Source: Auricularia sp. M13 (lineage: Eukaryota > Basidiomycota > Agaricomycetes > Auriculariales > Auriculariaceae). From it: DNA of 64,000 nt. Positions 20,201 through 31,135 of the stretch are shown here, piece by piece; within the stretch, counting starts at the first letter, position 1, and the number at the start of each line of letters is the position of its first letter. The notes beneath the pieces are model-generated. The model did not search any database and had not been told where the DNA came from. It worked only from the letters and a program-made list of their open reading frames with translations. The position numbers and the translations under genes were made by a program. The stretch is from assembly GCA_037042915.1 (NCBI GenBank), contig CM073202.1, positions 3,286,001 through 3,350,000 of the forward strand. The letters are read 5' to 3'.

Positions 20201-22224
20201 TGAGCTTCAACATCGCTTGGTACACCTCGCCGCGGCCGACGACCTCTTTCGCGACCTCTTTGTCGTAAAGCGCCGTCCATTTGATCAGCTGGGCGCGCAG
20301 TTCTTCGCGACGGTCTTGATCCATGGGTCCGACTTCGTCGCGATAGGCTTTGACGAAGCGTCGCACGTACGCAGAAAAAGACTCTTGTTATGAGAATTGC
20401 ATCAGCTATCAGATGGTGTTATGGATACATCCACATACCTCCTTCCAGGGGCCGGTTACGCGCACACCAGCGCCGCACAAACATGTTGTAAAGGTTCGCG
20501 CCCCGTCCCAATATGTTGGAGAGCCCGGTCATGGCCCAGATGACACGCTCAGGCTTCCTGAGCTCGACCGCCAGCTCGCGCACCTGAGCCTTGAAGGCCT
20601 CGACCACGTCCTCGACGCGCTGGCGGTCCTTCTTGCTGACCCGGCCCGGTTTGGACTTGACGCGTTGCCCTTTGCCTGCTGCTGCGCCGTCTGCAGGAAC
20701 AGTGCTCTGCGCTTCATCGCCGGCCATGCCTTGGTCGCCTTCGTCGTCGCCAGCAGGATCTTCGTCGCCGTCATCTGCGATGTCGTCACCGCCTGCAACG
20801 ACCTCGTCCGCAGTGCTGGCGCCGGCTTCGCGCGCCTCGCGCTCCTGTTCGTCGGCACGCTCGCGCTCGAGCTCACTCGTGAACTGTTCTGCCAGTAGCC
20901 GGAAAGACTCTGGCAAGTCCGCGTCGTCTTCGTCCCAGCCGTTCGACAGGGCATCCTGCGGGTTGAACTTGTCCTCGTCCTTGCCGGTGTCGTCCTCAGA
21001 ATCGGGTAAAAAGAGTGCTTCTCCGGCAGCTGCCTTGGCAGCGGCCGCAGACGAGGTCCCGGCGGTGCTGGACCCGGCGGCACTGGACGCGGTGGCTGCA
21101 GATGCAGTCAAGGACGCGGCGGCGCTCGTCGCGGCTGTTTTAGACGCGGTGGTGTTGGACGCGAGGGCGCTGGACGCGGGAGCTGCCTTGGAGGTGTCCG
21201 CCAACGAGGACGAGGCGGCGCTGGAGCCCGCGGCTGCAGACGAGGACGCGGCGGGTTTGGACGCGGCGGCGTTGGACGCGGCGGCGTTGGACGACGTGTA
21301 GGCGTCCGCCAACGAGGACTCGGCGGCGCTGGAGCCCGCAGCTGCAGACGAGGATGCGGCGGCATTGGACGCGGCGGGTTTGGACGCGGCGGCGGCATTG
21401 GACGACGATTTCTTCGACGATTTGACTTTGGGCGGGTCGGCGGGAGGGGGGACCTTGGTCTTCCCCACTTTCGTGGAATTCTTGCCGGCTTTTGCGCGCA
21501 CGGGTGCTGGAGCTGGGTCATCGTCCGCGGCAGCTGGACGGCCAGCGGCAGACGACGCGCTGGCGTCGGTAGGCTTGGTTCTGGCGGCAGAGGAAACACC
21601 AGCGGCAGACAAAGCGCCTGCGGCAGGGGCAGACGAGGTAGACGAGCCCCCAGCATCGCCCTTGCGAGCTTTAGCCGCGCTGCCGTCACCCGCTGGTAGG
21701 GGGCCGGCGCCTTCTCCCCTGACAATCACAGGATGTGCGGGCAGGTGCGTGCTTGCGCGACGCTCAGGAGAAGCGGGCGGCGTAGACAGAGGCGACTCAA
21801 TCTCCTGTGGCTCACGGGGACGTGTCCGCTTTGGTGGCGTGGTGACCGCGCCCATGTGCAATGGGTCCGGCTCCATGTCGCTGATGTCTTCATAGTACCA
21901 GTTTTTGTGTGCGAGATGATCAGGTGCGCCATTCCACGCCAGGCCGCGTCCTGAATCCTGGGAAATTATCAGCCTCACAGTCGGATTTTTCTCATAACAC
22001 GACAACGTACTGTCTTGGGAGCCGATAGAGCAGAACCCTTGGTATCCTTTCCCGATTTGTTACGCTGGGAACGTCGGGGCGGCGCAGCGGCAGAATGCTG
22101 ATAAAGTCGTCAGGGCTGCGTGTGCGAGAACCGACACATGAGCACTCACATCGTTTGCGGCCGAAGCTTTACCGTGCTTGCGGGTCGCTGCTGCGGCAGT
22201 TGACGACTCTCCAGGCTGAGGCAT
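17282..22224 (-). CDS. KDZ cargo: large multi-domain protein with aromatic-x-Tyr-Gly tail
   Basis: Minus-strand ATG 22224 (MPQPGESSTAAAATRKHG). Exons 22224-22150, 22097-22011 and ~21957-20440, then further exons, can be joined through GTGAGT, GTACGT and GTATGT donors in frame. The order is: basic N-terminus; a long Ala/Ser/Lys-rich region; an acidic region; a conserved-looking stretch (ERVIWAMTGLSN.., ANLYNMFVRRWCARNRP); YVRRFVKAYRDEVG; then YRMLYNIVTFGGIVCAVP and FWACGVDLNKIV, ending at SELSKVLGYVSAW; VDWVNAPLQCLKQKV; a Lys/Ser/Glu-rich nuclear segment (19300-18560); and a final exon (to TAG 17284) that is Gln/Pro-rich. That tail has about nine motifs such as YGYG, YSYG, FAYG, YLYG, YTYG and YAYG. 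I do not recognise the family; no TET/JBP or helicase motif was seen. Composition suggests a nuclear, DNA- or chromatin-associated protein (inference). Roughly 1,350-1,450 residues. Confidence 0.6.
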
Positions 22225-22976
22225 GTGGGTTGGTGCTGGGGATTGAGCGCGGGGTCGAGCACAATGGCCTGTACGGCGAGATGATTGGCGGTGAGGCGGC
22301 GAGCACGAGCGACAGTGCGAATGGTGGGGAAGTCATCCAGCACCAGAGATCTCAGTGATATATGCTCTGCAGAAGCCATTATCATCGGTGCTCGGGAGCC
22401 TGGCTGGCGGTCGCGCCATGCGTACCTGAAGGCCCGCAGAGATGATCAGTGACTTGGCCTCAGCAGCAACAATCGTATCATGGTGCTGAAGTCATTTAGC
22501 ACAGTGATTCGGCCAGTATCACTGTGCTAAGTCCTTGAGGAAATCATTTAGCAATTATCCTCGGATCACGCACCACGCTGCCTTGGTCACTCACATGATC
22601 CGGATCCTCACGCAGGGTACGCGTCCTGGCTGCCTCAGTTTCTCACCAAGGTCGGCTGAGACACGGGCAGCAGGCACGGTCCCAACTGCGAGCACATTGG
22701 AACAGCGGAAAGAGAGGCACTAAACATGTGACCAAACAAACTATGCTTGAATGCTATTACGACCGGAAGATCGTCGATGCTCGACTTGTGATGCCGCTTA
22801 ACATCTTATCACTGTGCTAATTGATCTTATCACTGGTGATAACTGCAGATTCCTGTTCTCACACGTGCAAACACCGGTGATCAACGGCAAGATGGATCCA
22901 GGCACCAATATCTGCAGGCCGGAACCGCACTCTAACTTCCTTACACTCCTTCCCCACCACTCTGACGTTGCTCTCA
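22225..22976. promoter_or_regulatory. Divergent intergenic region with KDZ palindrome cluster
   Basis: This region lies between the divergent starts at 22224 (minus) and 22977 (plus). It carries AGCACAGTGAT (22498-22508), TATCACTG (22517-22524 and 22807-22814) and TATCACTGGTGATA (22828-22841, palindromic except the centre). The placement suggests either transposase-binding subterminal sites or shared promoter elements of the cargo genes. Confidence 0.5.
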
Positions 22977-24378
22977 TGAGCGAGCACGCCTCCCCAGTTG
23001 CACGCCCATCGTCGGCTGCCAGTTCGGACGACTCCTCGCTGCCAGAGGAAATCATAGCGTGAGCCCGTCGCGGTCTGGATCTTGCCTTTGTATGTGCGCT
23101 CATAATTGCGACTAGTCAGCTGCTGGCTGCCAGCGCGTCAGAGCCGTGGAGAACGTGCGTACCTCCACACACTTTTCGCTATGTTTGAGGATTTATGCCC
23201 AACTATGCAGCCACCCGTGGACGCTCACCGACATTGCGCGTCTGCGCCCGGAGGACCGTCCCGCGTCATCTCCGCCCCCTCTCAAGGACGTCGACCGACC
23301 GCGGACCAGTGGCTGGTCGGAGGAGCCCCTTGAAGGAACCAGCGATCGACCCGTCGACCCCGTCTGGTCCTATGACGCGAGGGACTATCCTCTCAATTGG
23401 CTCAGGGCAGACGCGATTGCAGCAAGCCAGGCCTTTCAGACAGCTGTACGTGTCATCTCTGCGTTTCGTGCGCTTTGAAGCTGATCTCACGCTCAGTACG
23501 ACAGCGCTTTGCACTGGGGCGACCGTTTCAAGAGACTGGACCTGTTCTGGCACCGTGAGCACGACTATAACCTGAAAATGTACGGCCGCGGAAAACGGGG
23601 CGATATTGCTCCGTCCGAGGTGCACGACGCGCTCGACAACATCTTCGCGGCTCGCGATACGCCCCCTGCCTACACTAAGCTTGAGCTCTATGGACTGCAT
23701 GCTCGTTTGGACGCCATCTGGCTGCGGCACTCGCGTTCTCCATCCAGGTTACGCGTTGCTGTTCGCGACCTCCGGAAGAAAACCGAAGCGTTCAGCCTCA
23801 TGGAGAGCGTCTCGCTGGTGGAGGTCATGGCCGAGCATTGTCTGGTAGACTTCCGCGACGTTTTGATCTGGTAGGCACGCTGTGTTCTATTTGCTGCGCA
23901 ATGCTGAGCTTCTACACGCAGCATCGACCCCCGGGCCACTGTTCTCTACGGGCGCACAAGGGACTCGGACGGTGTCGCGCGCAGATGGAAGTCATTTGGG
24001 TATCATGGCTCCCCCATGCTTAATCCGCCGCCCAGGTCTCCGCAGGACGACGATCGGAGCGAGATCTCAGGCTCATCGGGCGATGAGGTTGAGGACCTCC
24101 CATACCCGCTCAGTCGTGCCGAACGGGCCTATCGCATTTACCGGCACGCTGGACGTGACTATGAGCGTGTCATGAAGGAGACGCTCGACTTGCAGGCCGA
24201 GACGGCTCGACTGAAGCAGCAGCTGGCTCTCGTGCGGGCAGAGACGGAGGGCCTGCGGCAGGAGTACCACGAGGCCTGCGTTGAGCGCGACAGGCTCAAA
24301 CGCACGCTCAAACACGCCGGGAGGGACTCAGAGGTCGAGTCATCGTTCTTCTATAGTCAACGCGAGCCTACATTTTAG
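22977..24378 (+). CDS. KDZ cargo: protein with acidic centre and C-terminal coiled coil
   Basis: ATG 22977 (MSEHASPVARPSSAASS). At least five exons join through GTGAGC, GTGCGT, GTACGT and GTAGGC donors. The product, about 400 residues, contains HPWTLTDIARLRPEDRPAS, WSYDARDYPLNWLRADA, SALHWGDRFKRLDLFW, KLELYGLHARLDAIWLRHS and VARRWKSFGYHGSPM. A highly charged helix follows (LDLQAETARLKQQLALV, EYHEACVERDRLKRTL), a predicted coiled coil. The junctions near 23060-23215 are the least certain. Its stop (24376-24378) is only 4 bp from the stop of the convergent gene at 24383. No known domain; the Trp-rich middle might be a small globular fold. Function unknown. Confidence 0.6.
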
Positions 24379-24382
24379 GTCA

Positions 24383-25217
24383 TTACATTTGTTGCCAAAT
24401 GAGATTCCCGTTTGCGTATGCTCTGGATAGCCCGTTCGAATCACGCCGATACAGAAGCTCAAGCTCTCGCAGCGCGCTACGGATGCGCGCTGCGCGCAGT
24501 TCAATCTCACACAACCGGCGCCAGCGTGTTCCCTCACGCAGGCATTGGTCGCCCTCCCGACTGTGTTCCTCGCGAACAGCCGACAGAGCCAGCTCCTGAA
24601 CGGCAGTTGTGACCTGATGGGCTCGGCTGAGACGCTCCTGCAGAGTTGAAAGCGGGTGCGAATTGCAGGCGAGCTTGATGGCTGCAACTGTGAATACAAC
24701 CCACTGCCCCTCGTCTGTGTCTTCTGAGCGCCAGTCGTTGAGATCGTCTTCCAGGGCTAGAGCGAGTTTATCCATGTCTGTATCGTTGCCGACAGTTGTT
24801 GCTCCATTGGTGAGCTGTGACCGATATGAGTCCAGTATGGTAGACACACTGCTAATATCACACCAGGCTAACCTTCAGAGAGTTCCCCAGCAGCGTCCAT
24901 GGAACTTCACCATCTTCCTGTACAGCGGAGGCTGCTGGTATTGGCGAAGGCGGTTTCGGCACTGCCGCTGCCTTGCGTGCCAGGCGATACTTCCTGACAC
25001 GCTGCTGCTCACGCTCTCGATTCCTGACAACGTGAGCATTCGTTTCGTGTACAGTACACTAAAGGCTTCCTTACCTCTCATAATATGCTCTTTTGCGTGC
25101 CTTTTCATCAGGATAGATTTTGGGCCGCCCGCGAACCATGGGTGTGAGAGCAAGTCAGAAACAAGGAACCACAGAGAGCGGAGATCGAGTTCTGAATCTC
25201 TCCTCATTCCTGTCATA
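24383..25217 (-). CDS. KDZ cargo: basic/coiled-coil protein of unknown function
   Basis: The last exon (TAA at 24385) encodes VSTILDSYRSQLTNG, an acidic segment (MDKLALALEDDLNDW), QWVVFTVAAIKLACNSHP and an amphipathic helix (LQERLSRAHQVTTAVQEL, then LRELELLYRRDS). Upstream, across a short intron (GTTAGC..TAGCAG), a frame with a basic run (REQQRVRKYRLARKAAA) joins in phase. A further exon may start at MTGMRRDSELDLRS (25217), joined through GTAAGG to an acceptor near 25018. The 5' end is therefore a model. It is convergent with the gene at 22977-24378, with stops 4 bp apart. No known domain; basic-helix plus coiled-coil content suggests a nucleic-acid-binding or scaffold role (inference). Confidence 0.5.
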
Positions 25218-25680
25218 ATTTTTGTGTTCAAATCGAATTCATTGTCGTCATATGCAGCAGTGGAACATCTAGAGACCACCAGACCCACCAGCAGTGCAGG
25301 TTAGCGCAACGCAAAGACACTGCGACCATTGTTATCCCTATTCTGTACGGACGGAATTCCAGTGTACGGACGAAATTCAAGCGTACGGACGCAAATCAGT
25401 TATCACAGTGCTGACCGTATCAACGCCCAGTATCAATGACTGTTGTATAGTGAGGACCGCAGGTGTACGTGAGGACACTGGTTTGTAGCTCTCACCAGTG
25501 TTTGAAGCTCTCTCTAACCAGTGGGAATACCGAGAGCCTCACTCCTGAGACCGTCGAGATGGGATAAGATGGCCTTATCACTGCTTCCCAAGTTTATCAC
25601 CGTGATAGCACAGCGGGATTGCCCGCGTGTCAACTCCGACACTCTTCCCGTCTTTCCCCGCAACCAACCATACCCCACCT
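25218..25680. promoter_or_regulatory. Putative promoter region of the KDZ transposase
   Basis: This region holds a three-unit 19-bp repeat (25345-25401) and KDZ palindromes: TATCACAGTGCT at 25401, TATCACTG at 25576-25583, and TATCACCGTGATA at 25595-25607 followed by GCACAG. The transposase ATG is 74 bp further on. The density of the motif right before the transposase start suggests self-binding or promoter function (inference). Confidence 0.5.
25345..25401 (+). repeat. 19-bp tandem repeat, three units
   Basis: Units start at 25345, 25364 and 25383, each beginning GTACGGACG followed by gaattc-, aaattc- or caaatc-like sequence. Spacing is exactly 19 bp. The array abuts a KDZ palindrome half-site at 25401 in the transposase promoter. 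Confidence 0.75.
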
Positions 25681-28600
25681 ATGAGCAAGCGGTCCGCACG
25701 TCTCAGGCGCAAGAGCGCCGCTGCCGCAGCACTCGCAGATGCTGCGCTTGAGGATTCGTCTGGAATTCGCCCGTCCAACAGTACAGGACCCGACCCGCAG
25801 TTCGCTCTGGTGCCCGCGAGTGATCTTCCAAAACGACGCAGGCCTTCTCACTTCCCGCGCCTTCCAAAGGCTCTCAGAGAAGCTGCTGATGTGTATCTTG
25901 GGGTCGGTCCGAACTCGAGATTCGGGCAGCGTTCAGACTTGCCCGTCCCGTCCGACAACACCCATCTTGACCCGCTCAGCGCACTCCTCCGAGTACCAGG
26001 CAACACCGAGTGGCAAGGTCTGGGCTTGTATCAAGTGCGGAATCAGACAGCACGTGGAGACGCGTCATCCGGCGACGAGTTCGACCACAACGGAATCGCG
26101 ATGGATTGGCAACCTTTGCTCTCGCGTCACCGCGCCCGCAGAGCTGCTCAACACGCTACATGGCTACATCATGTGATTCCTGGCCTCATTGAGCCACTTC
26201 TCGTATACATGCGCGAGGGTCCACGTTCCGGTCGCCCGTCGCCGTCGTCATGCGGATGCCTGGCAAGGCGTCAGCTGTCGGTGCTCCTCGCAGATTGGGA
26301 CCGTGAGTGACCATTCTCGACGCCGTACATTGTCTGACGACCCTGATAGGACATTCGACTGTCATTCTCAACATCTGTGACTGCCAGCCTGCAGCCTCCC
26401 AACTTCTCCGCGCTGGTTACTTCCCTTGCGCCCCAAAGCGCCCATCGGTCGCGTTCAGTCTTCAATTATTGGAGCTGATTTCTATCCATTCACTCAATGT
26501 TGCGCCCAACTCGTCCGCATGGGCTGATACGTTACATATGTTCTGGGAACGCCGTCGTCATGTCCTCAATACCGCGGTAAGTGAACTTCTCTGAACGCCA
26601 GTGAACTCGCAGCTTATGCTGCGGAACAGGAAAGTCTTCGAAAGCGGCTGGCAAACGCACTGCAGTGGTACCAAGTCCTCATGAATCGCACGGAGGCTCA
26701 CGTCAACGCTGTCATCTCAGGTTCATCGGCTTTTGCGGTGTGGGCAATCTAGCGCTGGCTGACAAAACGTACAGCAGCCGCAACGAACGGAACAGCAACC
26801 GCGACGGCCGTGCACGGTGCCGGCAGCAATGAACCTCAGACCTTGACCACCGCCGAACGACAGGGCAAGCGCGTCCGGGCGGCAAATTTTACAGTCGATG
26901 ATGATAGCGACCCGGGACAGCAACCGCGCGCCAAGCGGCAGCGAGGTCATAGCCAACGGCACGCGGGGCCCTCGGTTAGTATCATGTTCTTTGCGCGACG
27001 TAGTACAGGTTCTGACCGCACGTAGGCAGCAGATTCAGCGCACGCGCGAGGATGCCCAGCGAGTGGTGGGCATGCCGAGCGAGTCGTGGGCGTGCAGGTC
27101 GTCGCCGGCTCGCAGGTCGTCGCCGGCACGCAGCACGACTTTGACACAGGCGACGGGGACACGCAGGGCGACGCGCAGGGCGACGCGCAGGTCGACGCGC
27201 AGGTCGACTCGGACAACGCGCGCGTGCAGGGCGTCATAGGCTCGCAGGACCACTCAGATGCGCAAGACCACTCGGGCAACGCGGGCGCGCAGGGCAAGTC
27301 GGACAATGCGGCCTTGAGGGGCAACGCGCAGGCCGATGGGGACACAGACGGCGACGCGGGCTCTCAGGATGACACGCAGGCCGACTCGGGCGGCCAGCGC
27401 TCGCAGGCTGAGTCGGACGAGCAGGGCAACGACAATGTGGGCGCGCATGCCGATAGCTCTTCACGTGCGAGCCAGTTGCTCCAGCAACGCTGTCCCTTGT
27501 GCTTTGGCGGCACACGGCCAGACTTCTCGCATACAGAGTGAGCAGTTTCCGCACAAGGCTTCTGGTTACATCCCAGTTCTGACTATTCTCGAACAGGGCA
27601 CATGTCTTAGTATGCATCGACGCCAATTTCGCGCAGAAACGACGCAAATCAGCAGAGCCGGACCCGGACCTGACGTTCCTCGGCACAAGATTCCTGCCAA
27701 TCGAGGAAGTGCACGCGATGAAGGAGGAAGTGGAACGCAAGCGAAAACATCCACTCAAGAAGCGCGCCGCGAAGACGAACTCCTCCGTTGCTGACGACGT
27801 GTTGGATGAATGCGAAAAATCTTTCATCGCCGCGCAAGAATCGATGACAAAGGCGTCGAAGAACTACTACGCCGACACCGGGCTGATGGCGCTGCTCTGC
27901 CGCCACGATCGCGTCCTCTGGGTCGTCAACATGACGAGCGCCGGTGAAAAACAGTACTACGCTCTGGCTCTTCTCGACAGGCTGATGCGCGAGCTGCCCG
28001 AAGATTGGAACGTAGGGTTGCTATACGACATTGCATGCCAGCTGTCGCGCAGCATCGAGAAGGCACGTGCGTTCATTCCTATGCAGATGCAGACTGGCGG
28101 CTGACAGTGACGGGTATAGTTTGGATTTCTTGAGCGCTTCGCATCTCGCATGTCGTTTGCGGTCTCGGTCTTCCATGCGTACGGGCACCAGTGGAGTTGT
28201 CAGCTCGTTTACCACCCACGCAAGCGCGCAGGCTTCGGTCTTTCTGACGGAGAAGGATGTGAACGCTTTTGGAGCGCGATCCGCCGTCTCATCGCCGTAC
28301 TGCGAGTCTGTGGGGTATGTGCTACACAGGATGGATTCATCTGTCGAGACTGACGTGTCCGTATGCTAGTTTTTCAAGCGACTGTTTGTTCTCGACCGCC
28401 AGTTTGAATTCATTCAACGTGAAGGCCTGAAGAAAATGGGCAAGTGGCTGGCGCGCAAGTGGCGTGAGTGCATGCGCCGCATGCACAGCGCGGAGGAAGT
28501 TTTGTCTGGTTGCAAGTACGATGAGGCGACGCTCTCGAAGGAGTGGGAGGACCAGGTCAAATCCCAGCTCGTGAAACCAACGCGTAAGCCGAACAGCTGG

Positions 28601-30943
28601 TGTTCGGCGAGCATCTATTCATTGTCGAGTGGTTTTTGTCTGCACAGGCTATTCGAAGTATGCGGGGGACAAGGAGATCGACCGTATCCTGCTGGACATC
28701 GGGCGTGCTGATGACGCGTTTGAGCGGGTCAAGGCTGGCGAGGCCAAGCTGCGCAAGAAGGCAGCAGTTCTGACGCCCGCGGATTTGGACACGCTCACAA
28801 CTAGCATCGACTCCGGCCGACGCGAGGTCAAGGCTATTCGGGCACGCGTCAAATCGGCAACCGCTGCGCTCGGCGCGCAATCCGCGGCTCGCCTGCGCAG
28901 CTTGCGGGGCAACGCCTACATATGTGCGCGCGTAAATGCTCGAGCGCTACGTGCAAACATTCGCGAGGCTGTGCGAACACACAAGTTCGAGCGCGAGCGC
29001 TTGGAGCGCGCTTATCGGCGCCAGGTTATGCGTAAGTCGTCCTGAATTTGTTGCAGGTCTTTCTGACTTTGCCCAGAGAACAAGGAACACACGCAAACAC
29101 GGGACCTGGTGCACAAGCAGCAGAAGAAGATTACGGCCATGGTCAATCGTTTCAACAAGATAGTCAAGAAGATGGAAACACTCGTGAAGCAGGGCAAGGG
29201 TCCTGAGCGTCGAACGCGCACGCCGCGCCGCCTTGACGCAAAGGATCTATTCCGGCTCGACGTTGACGACAAGATTTGGCAAGAGGATCCTGGCCTCGGT
29301 GCGCAGGATGAGGACGACCTGCCGCGTTGGCAGGTGGATGACGATGTCCGCAACGGCATCCCCGCCATGCTGGAGGTCCAGCGATGCAGGGAGGAGATGG
29401 AGCGCCTGGAGGTCGAGGCGAACGCCCTTCATACCTGGTGGAACAGCGAACGCAACTTCTTGTGCAGCGTGAGGACCGGTGCGTGACGTCTCCCATGTTG
29501 TATATCACACTGACATGAGCTTCAGAGGGTTTATATGCTGCTGTGGTTGACGACAGGATTGCTTGGCTCAATGTTCTGGGCCATACCTGGAATCGGGACC
29601 TGGCGTCCGCAGGCTTTGCGGTGGTGTTCGAGGCGGATGGCGCGGCGCTACCGCTGTTGCGACAGCACAAGAGCCGCAGCTCAAGCCCACGCGATACCGA
29701 TCACAGGAACACACGGTTAGAGAACGACTCGAGCGACGACGACAGCGCGTTATGGACCGAAGAGGACGAGGATGAGCCGACTGCAGAACACCTCGACGAC
29801 GTGGCCGCCGCAGACTCCGAAGATACCACGCTAGACTCGGGCGGGGAGGACGACGGTGAAGTGTGGTCAAGCACGACCGCAGACGAGGGCGCAATCGTGT
29901 CGCCCCAGACAAAGGATGGTCGCGTACGATTTGTGTCGCATCCATTCTCTCGTGCGCCCAAGTCAGGCGCGTCGCACCGGCCGCCAACTGCGACTGCGCT
30001 GAGCAGGGAGACTGCAGATGAGGACGTCATTGTCATCGGCAGCAGCAGCAGCAGCTCAGACGGTGACGATATCTCAGAGTCGACCCCAGCGCGCGAGCCG
30101 GATCGGCGCTGTGGACCTTATTCGTGCACGGGACGGGAGGTGCTTCTGTTCGCATCCCGCACCGAGTGGGTCAGCGGCGACGGCTTAGCTGTTCTTGGCG
30201 AGGACTTCATGACCGGCGTGGACAGGATGCTCGTAGGAGTCGTGCCATCGACAGTGTATCGCGACGTGCAGGAGTACAGCGATTTGATGGCCAAGAAGAA
30301 TGTGGAGGGCGCGGCGAAGGTCCAGCAATGGATCGCGTCCAAGCTGACCATTGTGAGTGATGTTGCCCTTGATTCCGAATGCGGCACTCTTAACTCGGTG
30401 CAGGCTAAGGTGCCGGACCCGGAAACAGCAAGGAAGTGGCTGGTCGTGGTGCACGTCGAGCTCCCAAAGCACTGGACTCTCGTGGAGATCCGTTGGCACG
30501 AGCGCAGGCTGCGGTTCTACGATAGTTTTGCGACGCGCAATGGGTACGCAAAGGTAGTGAAGGCGCAAACTTATCTCTTCCTCCGTCTCTGCGAGATGAT
30601 ATACAAGCAGCACTTCCCGAAGGAAGAGTGGTTCTGGGAGGACGAGCAGGTACGCCAGACATCCCTGAACGCCCTATGCCGTCCTGATTAACATATCTGA
30701 TAGCGTGCAACTCGTCAGACCAACGGGTACGACTGTGGACCATTTGTCGCAGCCGACCTCGAGAGTCTTGTTCGATCAGATACCCCGAGCGACCTTCGGC
30801 AATCGGACATGCGCGCATGGCGAGCAAACCTCACGAGACGCCTGCGCGCACTGCCTGTCGACAGGAACGGCAAGTTGGAACGGCGGGCAGCAGCTCGGAG
30901 ACAGCTAGCGGATGGCGCGCATGTAATCAACATAGATTGTTGA
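25681..30943 (+). CDS. KDZ transposase with C-terminal Ulp1-like peptidase domain
   Basis: Starts at ATG 25681 (MSKRSARLRRKSAAAAAL). Exon 1 runs to 26302; intron 26303-26349; several more short introns follow, to TGA 30941-30943. In order: the N-terminal region; a CxC cysteine cluster (CGC near 26255 and ICDC near 26380, then RAGYFPCAPKRPSVAF), diagnostic of KDZ; LANALQWYQVLM; a basic/acidic linker with an Asp/Gln/Ala repeat (27086-27440); CPLCF; the RNase H-like catalytic core with CIDANF (first Asp), YDIACQ (second Asp), HAYGH, and DGEGCERFW (Glu); long Lys/Arg/Glu helices (28630-29470); an acidic Ser-rich linker (29700-30090); and a Ulp1/C48-like domain with KHWTLVEI (His), FYDSF (Asp) and QTNGYDCGPF (Gln, Cys). 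All catalytic residues of both domains are present. It should cut and paste the element; the peptidase may act on SUMO or process the protein (known only as an association in these elements). Introns near 26577 and 26730 are uncertain. Confidence 0.85.
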
Positions 30944-31135
30944 TGGTTAGGTCATACAGTCTTATCTTCATCGCTTACTACAAGATCAGTTACTACTTAT
31001 CTGGTAACTGATTCCAAACGTGTGAGTGCTATCACGGTGATAGCATTGTCTATCACGGTGCTAATGAGCGTTCAGTTCAGATTCATGTATTGCAGTGCGA
31101 ATGTGCAGGCTATGTGGACATCGGCTGACTCATGC
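30944..31135. promoter_or_regulatory. KDZ palindromes downstream of the transposase
   Basis: CTATCACGGTGATAGC (31029-31044) is palindromic apart from its central pair, and TATCACGGTGCTA follows at 31051-31063. They sit between the transposase stop and the stop of the minus-strand gene at 31136, so they cannot be simple promoters of either gene. That favours a role in transposition over transcription. Confidence 0.55.
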
